In this document: positions 32,884 through 43,890 of the stretch, piece by piece
How the letters are laid out: every line of letters starts with the position of its first letter
How positions within the stretch are numbered: the first letter of the stretch is position 1
Assembly (NCBI GenBank): GCA_030068075.1
Contig: CM057835.1
Coordinates: 21,849,957 to 21,913,956 of the forward strand
Direction of reading: 5' to 3'
DNA: 64,000 nt
Origin: Paguma larvata
Taxonomy: Eukaryota; Chordata; Mammalia; Carnivora; Viverridae
Notes under the pieces: model-generated
Told to the model about the DNA's origin: nothing
Databases searched by the model: none
Seen by the model: the letters and a program-made list of their open reading frames with translations, nothing else
Program-made: the position numbers and the translations under genes

Positions 32884-33205
32884 TTAGAACATCATCTCAT
32901 TTCTTTTTTATTTGAAAGATTTATTTATTATTAATTAATTAATTTATATTTAAATTCAAGTTAGTTAACATATAATGTAATAATGAGTTTAGGAGTATAA
33001 TTTAGTGTTTCATCACTTACATATAACATCTAGTGCTCATCCTAACAAGCGCCCTCCTCCTATTGCCTATTTAGCCCATCTCCCCACCCAACATCCTGCC
33101 AGCAGCCCTCAGTTTGTTCTCTGTATGTAAGAGTCTCTTATGGTTCGTCTCCCTCTCTGTTTTTATCTTACCTTTGCTTCCCTTAGAACATCATCTCATT
33201 TCTTA
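32884..33205 (-). mobile_element. Carnivore L1 3' UTR insertion with 22-bp target duplication
   Basis: A 5'-truncated L1 tail of about 278 bp (32906-33183) lies on the minus strand. The plus strand shows the carnivore L1 3' UTR antisense: AAATTCAAGTTAGTTAACAT, CACTTACATATAACATCTAG, TGCTCATCCTAACAAGCGCC, CCTCAGTTTGTTCTCTGTAT and AAGAGTCTCTTATGGTTCGT. A T-rich/ATTA-rich poly-A remnant is at the left end. The flanks are an exact 22-bp repeat at 32884-32905 and 33184-33205, starting TTAGAACATC and ending CATTTCTT. It was made by target-primed reverse transcription and cannot move on its own. Confidence 0.95.
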
Positions 33206-33238
33206 TCTCTATCCCCAAATTCTTTTTGTAAATTTCTT

Positions 33239-33458
33239 TTTTTTTAATTTTTTTTTAACGTTTATTTATTGTTGAGAGACACAGAGACAGAGCGTGAGCA
33301 AGGTAAGGACAGAGAGAAGGAGACACAGAATCTGAAGCAGGCTCCAGGCTCTGAGCCATCAGCACAGAGCCCGACGCGGGACTCAAACACACAGACCATG
33401 AGATCATGACCTGAGCTAAAGTCAGTCGCTCAACCTACTGAGCCACGCAGGCGCCCCA
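33239..33458 (-). mobile_element. Feline tRNA-derived SINE, reverse strand, full length
   Basis: The plus strand reads as the reverse complement: TTTTTTTTAACGTTTATTTA, GAGACACAGAGACAGAGCGT, GAAGCAGGCTCCAGGCTCTG, CACAGAGCCCGACGCGGGAC, GAGATCATGACCTGAGCTAA, ACTGAGCCACGCAGGCGCCCC. An exact 17-bp target duplication TCTTTTTGTAAATTTCT lies at 33222-33238 and 33459-33475. It lies only 33 bp beyond the L1 insertion. Confidence 0.96.
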
Positions 33459-33475
33459 TCTTTTTGTAAATTTCT

Positions 33476-34667
33476 AAAGTATGATCCTGGCAACACTCAA
33501 CATTTGGTTTGGAAATGTACTACAAAACATCCTGTCCCTGGAATATGAGAATAAGATCCACCATCGTCATCATCATCATCACTGACACCACCACTACCAC
33601 CATCATCACCATCATCAAAGATGAGCTTGCTAGGACAGAAAAGAGCAGAGACAGTAGATAGCAGCTTAGGTAAAGTTTAGCTTGAAACAGGAGCAAAGGG
33701 AGTTGACCATCTGCATATACTGACCCAACCTCTTTGGGTCATTGGCGTCTCAGACCAGGTATGAAGCCCCCTCACTAGTGCAACAAAGAGTGTGAAGTCA
33801 GTCCTGTAACCACACCAAGGGCAGGACTAGTGAATGATTATACTGAGTACATAAAGGAGGGATAGGAAGCCCAGTCCCCACCTGGTCAGTTACTTCAACG
33901 TTGCTTAGCTCCTGCTCTGCAATGTGAACTATTCCGATGTTAAATTTACATGCAGTGCCCAGTGAAATACATTCAACTCAGGTACCCAGGGATTTCATCC
34001 TCAGAAATAGTGTATTACTTGATAAGGTTTTATTCCAGCATAACAAGATTCTACCCTTGAATCCTGAAAAATCATCCTCTCTGTAATGCTATACCAACTT
34101 CGTGCATCACCTGCCCTTTAGTAAATTCAAATGGTCTAAAACAGAAATTTCTCATTTACTGTAGGATCAAAGTACAGTCTTTAAGAAGCAATTTATAATT
34201 TCACAGTGATATCACTACAGTTCAAACATGATTTGATTTTTTTTTCTTAATGAAGCCCTTTAACTTGTGAATTCAGCAACACTAATTATTCCACTTAAGA
34301 AATAATTAGTGCCCCCCTTCTTCCTTGTCTAATTAATACCTTGTATTCAAGCTGCTAGCAAAGGTTACAATGCCAAGTAGTTCTATATAATTCTTTTTTT
34401 TTTAATTTATCTGAGTCTGTTCCCTAATGGTAGGTATATTAGCCTTAGAACAGCTCCTTTATGTCTGGCAAGCACTGAGATGATTTCGTCCAAACTGAAA
34501 AAGACTTCCATTTCTCCCCTGCTGCAGACCCTCTATGCTGTAATAGCCAGTGCCTATAGCCAGACGAGAAAGAACACGTGGAACCATTCCATACATCGGG
34601 TGTGGAAAGCCGTGTACACCATGAGTTGGCACAACTTTAGATCTGAAATAGATTGTGTAAGTTGTTT
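33476..34667. other. Single-copy DNA with a CAT repeat
   Basis: I see no gene. Overlapping 66- and 70-codon frames on opposite strands (34480-34680, 34459-34671) lack domains. Confidence 0.5.
33558..33617. repeat. (CAT)n/(CAC)n trinucleotide repeat
   Basis: CCACCATCGTCATCATCATC, then CACCACCACTACCACCATCATC and CACCATCATCA: an imperfect triplet tract, not uniform enough to suggest strong length change. Confidence 0.9.
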
Positions 34668-34835
34668 CCATTTCATATAGCTCACCATCCTCATTTTATA
34701 GGGGAGGACACTGAAGCCCAAGGAGAGTCTACACAGTTTCTACATTCATCTAAGAAACTTAGAGACATATGTAAAACCCATGCTTATAATTCAAAAGTCG
34801 ATGCTCTTCCACTGACTCAAAGTGCCCATCTCAAA
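34668..34835 (-). mobile_element. MIR SINE, reverse strand
   Basis: The plus strand shows 'catcctcattttataggggaggacactgaagcccaaggagagtctacac' then 'aacccatgcttataattcaaaagtcgatgctcttccactgac'. These are the antisense MIR phrases ('atccccattttacagatgaggaaactgaggcacagagagg ... cccaggcagtctggctccagagtccgtgctcttaaccac'). Confidence 0.7.
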
Positions 34836-35379
34836 TGACCATTGATGGTTAAACTTTGCAAAATGTAGAATGGAGGAAATTGTCTTTTTAGGGAGTTGTG
34901 ACAATTTCGCAGTTTTGTTTTTATTCCTCTGCTAATTGCTTATGTGCTTGCTGACCATAAGCTACAATTTAAAGAGGTCACTTGATTCAATTGGCAAGAT
35001 GATGCAATAGGGATCATCAGACTTGAAAATTAATTAAGTATTCTCTTGCTAATTTGCTAGATGATTTTGAACAACACCTCACTTATTTCAGAGTAGAGAA
35101 CACGATATAATCACAAAATTTGAAGACCTCAAAAAGGCCTTGAGTCTAGGGATACCAGATAAGGTTCAGATCCTCTGATAGAACTCCAAGTCAAAGCATC
35201 AGATTTCTAAACTAGTTCGGACCTTTATATTCCTTCTCATCACCCTTCTGCTAGGTTATTCAGGAAGTCGAAAAGGAGAACAGCTCCCCCAGGGAGAATG
35301 ATTTTGCTGTGTTCTCTGAAATTTTGATATCAGCCCCTCTCCCCATCTATCCATGATTACCTTTTTCTCGTAATAGAAA
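34836..35379. other. Single-copy DNA, no gene seen
   Basis: I see nothing recognisable. A 78-codon minus-strand frame at 35256-35492 partly overlaps the next MIR. Confidence 0.5.
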
Positions 35380-35575
35380 CAATAGCGTTCAGAGTGGTTG
35401 CTACTTGCAAAACATGATGCCAAATACACTGCATAAATTTCATGGACAAATGTAACCCCCCCATCTGTGATAGAGGTGCTGTTATGATTCACATTTCATG
35501 TAAAGGAAAACCAAAGCTCGGAGAGGTTGAGTAACTTTGCTCAAGGTTGTGATGAACAATCACATCTGACTTTCC
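35380..35575 (-). mobile_element. MIR SINE, reverse strand
   Basis: The order 'gcataaatttcatggacaaatgtaaccccccc ... attcacatttcatgtaaaggaaaaccaaagctcggagaggttgagtaactttgctcaaggttgtgatgaacaat' parallels antisense MIR ('ttacagatgaggaaactgaggctcagagaggttaagtaacttgcccaaggtcacac'). Confidence 0.68.
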
Positions 35576-35655
35576 CCGAAAACCTTCTTCCTCGCCACGC
35601 CATGTTTCCTCCCAAGATCCTCAGCAGCACCCAACCTACACGACTCTAATCCATA

Positions 35656-35702
35656 TGCACACACAAACAAATGCACGCACACACACACGCACGCGCACAC
35701 AC
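35656..35702. repeat. Imperfect CA/CG dinucleotide tract
   Basis: CACACACAAACAAATGCACG, CACACACACACGCACGCGCAC and ACACA make an alternating purine-pyrimidine tract on both strands. It has Z-DNA potential and gives an artefactual Cys/Ala-rich minus-strand frame. Confidence 0.9.
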
Positions 35703-35846
35703 ATTGTTTCTAGCCATGTAAAGTCTCAAGGCTAAAGAAAATCTTAAGTATTTGTGCCTGAGAGAATGCTCAGCAACTCTCAAGACTAACACTCCCATAT
35801 TATATTTAAAGAAGCTGGTCCCAACGGATAAGAATATCTGCTTCAA

Positions 35847-36071
35847 GGGGCGCCTGGGTGGCTCAGTTGGTTAAGTGGCCAACTTCAGCTCAGGTCATGA
35901 TCTCACGGTCTGTAAGTTCGAGCCCCACATTGGGCTCTGTGCTGACGGCTCATAAGAGCCTAGAACCTGCTTCGGATTCTGTGTCTCCCTCTCTCTCTGC
36001 CCTTCTTCTGCTCACGCTCTGTCTCTATGTCTCTTAAGAATAAATAAACTTTAAAAAAATTAAAAAAAAAA
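35847..36071 (+). mobile_element. Feline tRNA-derived SINE, full length, 17-bp target duplication
   Basis: The head GGGGCGCCTGGGTGGCTCAG is perfect, with B-box AAGTTCGAGCCCC, body GGCTCTGTGCTGACGGCTCA, CT-rich part and an AATAAATAAACTTTAAAAA tail extended by further A. An exact 17-bp repeat AAGAATATCTGCTTCAA flanks it at 35830-35846 and 36072-36088. The near-consensus sequence and perfect flanks mark it as one of the younger insertions in the window. Confidence 0.97.
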
Positions 36072-36168
36072 AAGAATATCTGCTTCAACATTATTCAGGG
36101 ACCTAGTAACTGAGCTGAAGCTAGAAACTAACTCTTGACCTCCGGTTAAGGTTAAGGGTTCACTCTCC

Positions 36169-36262
36169 TTCAGATTCTGTGCCTCCCCCTCTCTCTGCCC
36201 CTCCCATGCTCATGCTCTGTCTCTCTATAATGAATAAAATGTTAAAAAATTAAAAACAAAAG
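36169..36262 (+). mobile_element. 3' half of a feline SINE
   Basis: Only the end is present: CAGATTCTGTGCCTCCCCCTC, CTCTGCCCCTCCCATGCTCA, TGCTCTGTCTCTCTATAATG and an A-rich tail. The tRNA-like head is absent. Flanks show GGTTAAGGGTTCAC upstream and GGTTAGGGCTTAC downstream, an imperfect repeat, so this may be a 5'-truncated insertion. Confidence 0.7.
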
Positions 36263-36959
36263 AGGTTAGGGCTTACTTCCTACACCACAAATGATGGAAG
36301 AAAGATAATAAGATTATTAGAAAAACCTTTGCCACCAAGTAATGCATGCATACTGAATAAACTCTGCAGCTGGGAAAGTGAATTAAAGGACCGTTACCAC
36401 CAATAATAATTATAACTGAAAACAATCATAACAGGCATGGCAGCAGAGATGAGAGTGTTCAACAACAGAACAAATTAAATACTCGGTCATAAGTGTTTTC
36501 TACTAACAAAATTGAATAACCATACTAAGACAACAGGGGGCCAGGATTTAAAACCAAATCTTTTAGGTACCAAAGCTTTGATTCTATCTACTACACTTTG
36601 ATTCCTCGCGAAGCAATGGGCATTTATTCAAGATGCTATTTTTAAAAAATCTGTGAATAAGAAACAATTAAAGGAAGCATCACATTCCCCTGGCACCTGA
36701 GAGAAGAAGTTTGCTACGCAACATCTGATGACAATAATGAGACTAAGAGAGGCTTAAATTCACTATTCTGATTCCGAATAAACTGGTTTTTATGTATACG
36801 TTAGCCTTGCTAAAAGAGAAAGTATACAAACCCCAGTGATAGGAAACAAAGTACAATACTTTTCTCTTTGAAGAGGGAAATAACCATTGTTTAAAGAATG
36901 ACTATCCTCCAACGGGATTATATTAAAATGGTATGCATTTTAAACCATCATCTACCTGG
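36263..36959. other. Single-copy DNA with a faint MIR trace
   Basis: No gene. 36530-36602 ('gggggccaggatttaaaaccaaatcttttaggtaccaaagctttgattctatctactacac') resembles the antisense 5' end of MIR, at low confidence. Confidence 0.45.
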
Positions 36960-37095
36960 TTCATAGTTATATATCTTACCTCCCAAACAAGATTACAACT
37001 TCTTCAAGTGTAGAGTTCATTTTATATGCCTGTCTTATGTTACTCAAAGTGTTGAGATACACAGCAGGACTCAGTAAAGGCTTATTGAATTAAAA
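36960..37095 (+). mobile_element. L2-type LINE 3' end
   Basis: 'acctcccaaacaagattacaacttcttcaagtgtagagttcattttatatgcctgtcttatg ... gttgagatacacagcaggactcagtaaaggcttattgaatta' matches the L2 3' end ('actagaatgtaagctccatgagggcag ... gcacctagcacagtgcctgg ... taggcgctcaataaatatttgttgaatg'). Confidence 0.6.
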
Positions 37096-37509
37096 TCAGA
37101 AGATGCTTAAATCATGATATTAACACTCACTTTGTTGAGTCTTCTCAATGTGAAATAATGACCATTTTCTCTTTCTATATGGTCTTCTATGAATTAGGTT
37201 TCTATGTTTTATAGTATTCTCAATTTCTAACCAAATTTATCCAATTATTCCATTGAGATAACTATTAAAAACAATAAGGATATTCACCTTCCTGATTAAA
37301 TATGAATAGCTTAGGTCTGCCCTTCTAAATTCATCTCAAGTCCTTAACCCATTTCTTCTTTTTATTATGGTACCTTGAAACTTGCTTTGCAAAGATGCTC
37401 GGTGAAAATAAAAATGCTAGAATTCTTGACAAAGTACTATAGAATTCCAGATAATTAAGAAAAGGAAAAGAAATGGTTATATTATACACAGGTGTTTTGT
37501 TACCTTTTT
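37096..37509. other. AT-rich single-copy DNA, no gene seen
   Basis: I recognise nothing in this stretch, which is AT-rich throughout. Confidence 0.5.
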
Positions 37510-37621
37510 GATTTTTTTAAAATATAATTTGTTGTTAAATTGGCTTCCATACAACACCCGGTGCTCATCCCAACAAGTGCCCTCCTCAATGCCCTTCACC
37601 CACTTTCCCCTCCCCCCCACC
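37510..37621 (-). mobile_element. Carnivore L1 3' UTR fragment, reverse strand
   Basis: The plus strand reads 'gattttttt...aaatataatttgttgttaaattggcttccatacaaca' then CCGGTGCTCATCCCAACAAG, TGCCCTCCTCAATGCCCTTC and ACCCACTTTCCCCTCCCCCC. This is the same 3' UTR block as the L1 at 32906. Flanks TGTTACCTTTTT and TGTTACATTTTG look like an imperfect target duplication. It is 5'-truncated after about 110 bp. Confidence 0.8.
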
Positions 37622-38188
37622 TGTTACATTTTGCAGTGTTTAGTCTTTGCAGTTTCTATAAGAGAAAGCATGAGTTGCTACAACGAGGGACAAAGATTCC
37701 ATGTTCACTTGGTTAACGGAAGGTGAGTGAATGCTTGAGTCAGATCTCCGTGGCTTAAGAGAAAAGGCAACGGTATCTAAGAGCTTGCCAATAATGAACC
37801 AAATAGTAATGTGGCCATCCGTGGTCATTCCTGGAGAGTCACAAGAAAAATCACTTAAGGGCATGTTGACATGCAGAGGCTTTATAAGTAAACATCTCTG
37901 ATCACAGCTGATGTGCACTGCCCTTGCACCATTAAGAAAAGACAAGCTGGGTGTATCTCTAAGTGATCCGTTAATGTTTTCAATGTAAGATGCTCAGGAG
38001 AGTAATGTATGCTGGTTCCTCTCTTCTGGAAAAAAATCATAATTTTAACTGCACAGGAACTATTCCTCAACAGCTAATTTAATTTCACATTTAGACCAAT
38101 TAGAGAAAAAAAAATCTTGAAGTTAAGCACTTGTTTATAAAATATCCTTAAGTAAAAGTACTCACTAAAAGAGCACTGCAGTAGCAGT

Positions 38189-38212
38189 TTTGTTTTGTTT
38201 TGTTTTGTTTTC
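38189..38212. repeat. (TTTTG)n pentanucleotide repeat
   Basis: About four to five units of TTTTG. On the minus strand it reads CAAAA and could be an old retroelement tail. Confidence 0.85.
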
Positions 38213-38785
38213 AAAAGCGTTTTATGTCTAAAGACAGACGTTGTCTCCATTAAGGACACCTGCAGAAGGGAGAAACAGGAGATCACCAGGTCAAGCCCAG
38301 ATACAGTTGCTACCTGAAGATCTGATCTGACCACTGAATACTCCAGGCATCGTTTTGACAGCTTTACATTTGCTGTTCTCCACACTATTCCTTCTCCCTT
38401 CTCATTCTTAATTTGTACCCATTTGCCCCTTTGGTAGCTGTCCTTACTCTTTAATGTACTCTAATGAATGTCAACTGAGCATGTATCTATTCAAGGTGTA
38501 CGTTAAATGCTGAAGGGGGCAGCAGGATACATAATTAACTGAGATGATAGATGTAAAGTGCCTGGAATGGAAACCACAAAAGACACGCGGTAGACAGTTG
38601 CTGAGAAATTCAACGAGGGAAATAAAGAGACGGAGCAGAAGATGTGAAAGTGAACCATTCCCGAGGGAACAATCATAGACGAAAGCACAGAAGGGATCAA
38701 CAACTGTGCAGAACGTCAGGGGAGTGAAGGTATCTTAGTTTGTCTTGAGCACGGAGTACTCCCACCCGGTAAGAGGGTAGGCAGT

Positions 38786-38844
38786 GCGCGTGCATGCACA
38801 TGCACGTTCACACACGCATGCGCGCGCACGCACACACACGCACA
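38786..38844. repeat. GC-containing alternating purine-pyrimidine tract
   Basis: GCGCGTGCATGCACATGCACG, CACACACGCATGCGCGCGCACGC and ACACACACGCACAG. CG and GC steps are frequent, unlike the AT-rich surroundings. Such tracts favour left-handed Z-DNA. A 66-codon His/Arg-rich frame starts here and is an artefact. Confidence 0.9.
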
Positions 38845-39189
38845 GCCATCCTATTAATTTTGAGAAATTCAAGCCCTCTTATCTACTCTTTACTGCACAA
38901 TGACCATCTTGACAGACAAATGAACCAATCTCTACCGCATTTTCCATTGGAACTATTAAAGAATTTGCCTTATTGGTTAGTTCAACATTTTTGAAGAATC
39001 AGAATGGTTTCATTTATTCATATTTAACACCACAGTGTGATTTTCTGCACTTCTTAAAGGGGGTTTGTATGACATGCCATTGCACAGAACACTCATCCAA
39101 TTGAGAACCAGAATGCTCCGAATAAAAGATAAATCTTGGATAAAGAATTAAATTGTGACTTAAAACCTAGTTGTTTTATACATAGTACC

Positions 39190-39345
39190 TCTGACAATTA
39201 AGAGATTTTGCCCAAGCCATCTTCTTACAGATCAAAGAAGGAAACTCAAGGAGAGGGGAAGACTCCCTCGAAGTCACAGCTAAAAGCCAAGTGGGCTACG
39301 TGACCTAGATCTTCAGGACTAAACTACAGTGCTATTTCCACATAA
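39190..39345 (-). mobile_element. MIR SINE, reverse strand
   Basis: 'cttacagatcaaagaaggaaactcaaggagaggggaagactccctcgaagtcacagctaaaagccaagtgggctacgtgacctagatcttcaggac' parallels antisense MIR or the related old repeat ('acagatgaggaaactgaggcccagagaggggaag-acttgcccaaggtcacacagctag'). Confidence 0.6.
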
Positions 39346-42300
39346 ATTGCTTCTAAAGGACTAGGAAACCCAAATTTTTATCTAAAATTCTATAGCACAG
39401 ATAGCCTTCACCATTTGTCTCACTAACTTAATACCTAATAGTTATTCTGACTTCATAGTTTTCTCCAGGTTGGGGTCTAAATCTTACCTGGCATCCTCAG
39501 GAACACTCAACCCTCTCAGAAAGTCTCAATTGCCTGATGCTTAAGCTGGCTTTAGTCCTGGATCTTTTTGCACTGCCCTGAGTTATCCAAAAAAGACTGG
39601 ATTCATAGACTTCTCAGCGTTACATTCCATTTCAAATTGTGAGACAAGATTTCTATGCACAAACGTCTCAAAGTCACATTCTGAGTCAGGAAGAGAATAC
39701 CAAATGAAGGTTCAAGACTTCCATGATTGGTCCACTGAGAAATGACACTTTTGTGTTAAACACTTAGCAGTAACCCCAGATTTGTTCTCATAATCTTGTT
39801 CTGAAGAGTCATATGCAATTGCATAATGAATGATAAAAATTAATTATATGATATGATTAGTAAAGTCTCGAAAGAGCTAAACCAGGACTAACATTTCATT
39901 ATTTCCTATATTATTAATAAAAAAATAGAGAGCAGATATGGTTTGCTAATTTCTTTAACCTTGGACAAATCTTTAACATGTGTTTTATACTTTCACTTTT
40001 CTTAACTTCTAAGTCTGTCCATACTTTTGACTTCCTCTCGATTGGTTTTGAGATCTGGGTTCTTCGCATGGCAAAGAGGATCACCATCCTAACGCAACTA
40101 ACATGTAATTCTCTGTGCAGAACTAAGGGTCATATAGAATTAAACATCCAGATTTATTTTTAATCAAGATCCTAACACACACTTCTATCCAAAGGCACTG
40201 CAAAAGGATAAAGAAGAGCTAAAAAGGCCCAAAGTCTCTTTCAACAACCTTCAGCCTTCTATCAGATTGTTAATTCCAGGGATGGCTGTTGACATTTAGA
40301 CAATGCCAGTGTCCCAAGTGGCTGATAAATCAATATGGGAAGGAGAAAAAAAAGGGTAATACACATTTGTTCCTGCCTTTCAACGTTCTTTCTCATCCAA
40401 ACCTATCCACGGGCTGTGTGGAATTAGCATTTTAGGTAACAAGACATTTTGTGTATTCATCTTTCTAGACTACATCAAAGCACTGGATCTGAGTCAAGAC
40501 TCCTGAGTTCAAGGGAATCTTGAGCTGTTCAATCAGGGCAATTTATTAAGGCTAGCTCAAAGCTGATGTGATGCTATTGTCTGTTTTCTATTTGTTTACA
40601 CCACAGGCAAATTGTTCTGTTCTCTTGGTTTCAAAAGACCAAGCTCAATCACTCTAATGTCGGCCTGATCCATATTCTTGGATTCCTCTATCGTGACTTT
40701 CATGACTTGCCCCATCATTAACAATGCTTGATCAAGGCACATGGATTTATAGCGCATTTATATTTATTCAAGTAAACATTTCAGATACTAAGAAGGAGAG
40801 AAGATGACCTGAACATGATATCTGTCTTTAAGGAGTGTCTGCAGCTTAAAGAAAAGAGTTCAACAATTTTTAGCTTGTAATATAAAGTAGGAAGAAAATA
40901 ATAAATATGATCACTAGAAATAAACTACTCATTTGAAAACATGTATTTAGTTTCCCTAGGTTCTACTCAGTAAACTCTACCAAGCTTCTAAAGGCTAATC
41001 TAAATTTTGAAATTTGAGGCAACCAAAGGTGCTTCATTGATCCCTGGTGATTGATCCCTGATTGTGAAGTCTGTCACCTATTTGCGGGGAAAAAGAAGAC
41101 TGAGGTAAAGAGTGAGTATGGTGTTAACATCATTTTACCTGCAAAAGCTAAGACTGGAGGAGAGAAATAATTGAGGGCATTATTCGGAAGATAAAATCCA
41201 ACACGATCTGCTTCCTTAAAAAGCACAGACAAGAGAAATAGAAGTTTTGAGTCACGAAGCAAAATGTAATCATTGGTATGTTTATCGCAGAAGAAATTTA
41301 GGATTTAAAGAATACAACCAAACTGCTCCGCTGAAGAAGGCCACATGGTTATGTGTAGTCATGTCTTTATTTTGCAGTCATATTACTGTTAGTAATGCAC
41401 AGTTGAAAAATTGCTGATTCGTAGGCTCTGTTTATATCTGAAAGTCCCAGCAGAAGCAGAATAAAAACAGATTCCTTGAGGCCCACATCACGCGTTCTCC
41501 TATTTATTTTAAATAGTCACAAAACTATTAGTTCACTCTAGCAGCTGACTTTCATTATAGGTTTTATTTTGGGGGGTGAAAAATCTTGTACATTTTTTTG
41601 GCAAAAAAAAAAAAAAAAATCTTGGACACTATGCTGCCTCAATCCACTTTCTGAGCCAGATTGATGTTGATTCTGAAATCATCTATCTCTTCCCATGAAA
41701 CTCTTCCTCTGGCTGTGTTTACATTTTTAAAATTCTGTGTCTTTTTCTCTCTGAAAAGCAAACCTCCACTGCTACAGAGCTGGGTCATTGATTATAAGCC
41801 ACAGGTGTGTTGTCAACACAATCAGATCCAGTGTGAGAATAGAGGTGCCTGCATCCCTAACGAGATAATGGTGTTAAGTACAGGTTTTTAGCAAAATGCA
41901 CTGCATTTTCCAAACAAACAACAAATTGTTTCCGATGGTTGCCTCTTCTTTCATCATCTCGGCTTTTTGTCATTCCATCCTCTAAGTGATCCCAAAGCTG
42001 CCCTGAGCGATACAAATTAAATTCAGTGCCTGTGCAGTAGCTACATTGCTGTTTTGGATCTATATTGTCAAAACACTTTGACATCCAAACCAAGGGGTGA
42101 CAATTGAGGATGGGGAGAGGGTGGATAAAATAAATATCTATGTGCACATTAATCACAACTAAATCACACAAACATAACATGTCTCACACTTGCTAAATCC
42201 TGTCAAGAAGATTTTCTGCATGCATACCTATATACATAAGCATATATTTAGGCTCACTACCATATAATAATGGTATATACCAGTACATAATATACCACTA

Positions 42301-43494
42301 TATAATACACCACCATAAAATAGCTCGAATCTCCATGTGCAATGGCTGCTATCCACTCCAAACATCTACCTACCCCTCGGTGTAGACAGAAAGGCCGTGT
42401 GGTAGATTAAAACACTGTCCTAGTAATCCAGCCAACATATGAACCTCAAAGAGTGCATTTGTGTGGTACAAGAGAGAATAAACTCCCCTGGCCCTAATTA
42501 GCGCTACCTGACTGCGCAAACCAGCACGCAAAGGCTTTCTTCAAGTGCCGTAGGTAAACAGAGTCTGGTCCTATGCTGAGCTTACTTTTATGAGGAAATA
42601 AGAAGGCTCAATTAGAAATCTATCCAGTGATTTGCTAGACAGTGAGCCCTTTCGGTAGGTGAAGGCAAAATAAATGAACATAATCGAAGTACAGCTCACC
42701 ACAGTACTTAATGGCTCAGCGCTTGGGAATTTGTCTGAAATATTCTGTGATATCTACCCTTTTGTGTACAATTTGGTAAAATGGAAAAATAATCCCCAAA
42801 TGAGTAGATGATTAGAAGGAGTGCATGACTGGGAGGGGGGAAAACAGTCCAACTGAGGACCTTCCGGGCAAGTACCTCCTTATTCTGCAGCCTGGTCTAC
42901 TGTACCATCAAAGCTTTGCCTGGGTCGCACCCAGGGTGGGACTACGCTAAAGTCAGTCATGTACCCAGGGTGAAAAACGTTAGAGACTCTCATTCCCTGG
43001 GCCTTGAAACTCCATCAGATCCAAAATGGAATGCTATGAAAAGACTAGTAGTTCAAAGCACAGAGATATCTGTTAGATTCATTCAAACAGTACTTTTCAG
43101 ATCAGTCCTACTTTCTTAAGATTCCATGATGAATGAACTCCATACATGTTTGTACACACCCAGCGAACAGTGCAAGGAGGAAGGATGTCTATTAGGCAGC
43201 CATCTCCCTGGGGCCACTAAATAACTCCAAGGATTTAAGAAGGTGAAAAATGGCAAACAATTTAAGGCATTAGCAATTAAAGAGTACTTTTCTTCCTCAA
43301 AGCTCTCAGCAAATATTAACTAATTAAACTTCTCATTTAAAAATTAGATTATATTTTAGGAGGTATCTAGAGTTCTCATTTAAACATGCTTCACAAAATA
43401 TAAATTAACTCCAGAGTATTTAATAAAACTCGCACAATTTTAGTAGCACTTTGAACACTTCGCTCTAGAGATAGAAACACTATCTTTACTTTGG
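39346..43494. other. Long repeat-poor stretch, no gene seen
   Basis: I see no transposon with confidence except faint old-repeat wording near 40735-40920 ('gcatttatatttattcaagtaaacatttcag ... gagtgtctgcagcttaaag'). An A17 run is at 41603-41619. A 107-codon minus-strand frame (41857-42180) has no domain I recognise. Confidence 0.5.
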
Positions 43495-43620
43495 CCTTGC
43501 CCAATTCTATTCATTCACCCATTCATAGAAGCAAACATACACAAATTACTTAGCACCGAGGCCCTTCTGCAATTGCTGGGGACATAAAAATAAGTAAGTT
43601 AAAATATACGTTTCAAGGGG
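43495..43620 (+). mobile_element. Ancient interspersed repeat, family unsure
   Basis: 'ttcattcacccattcatagaagcaaacatacacaaattacttagcaccgaggcccttctgcaattgctggggacataaaaataagtaag' resembles the old repeat 'attcattcaacaaatatttattgagcacctactatg ... ctaggtgctggggatacaaagatgaataag'. Confidence 0.5.
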
Positions 43621-43654
43621 CGATGGTCTAGGATGATAAAAAATAAGTCATAAA

Positions 43655-43880
43655 GTGGCGGCTGGGTGGCTCCGTCAGTCAAGCGTCCAACTTCAGGTCA
43701 TGATCTTTCAGTTCATGAGTTCAAGCCCCGCATTGGGTTCTGTGCTAAAAGCTCAGAGCCTGAAGCCTCCTTTGGATTCTGAGTCTCCCTCTTTCTCTGC
43801 CCCTCCCCCTTCCTCTGCCCCTCCCCTGCTCCTGCTCTGTCTGTCTCTCAAGAAATGAATAGACATTTATATATATATAT
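43655..43880 (+). mobile_element. Feline tRNA-derived SINE, diverged
   Basis: The head is GTGGCGGCTGGGTGGCTCCG. The usual GACTTCAGCTCAGGTCATG is shortened to ACTTCAGGTCATG. The body GGTTCTGTGCTAAAAGCTCA, CT part with a duplicated CCCCTCCCC segment, and a tail AGAAATGAATAGACATTTAT lead into (AT)n. No clear target duplication. Confidence 0.9.
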
Positions 43881-43890
43881 ATACATATCA

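Larger units (their letters stand above)
37634..39189. other. Single-copy DNA, no gene seen
   Basis: Frames of 101 and 103 codons on the minus strand (37640-37945, 38074-38385) have no domain I recognise and are of chance length. Simple repeats are listed separately. Confidence 0.5.

Noticed and set aside
33558..33617. Disease-type triplet expansion
   Set aside because: The CAT/CAC tract is short, imperfect and not in any coding or transcribed context that I can show.
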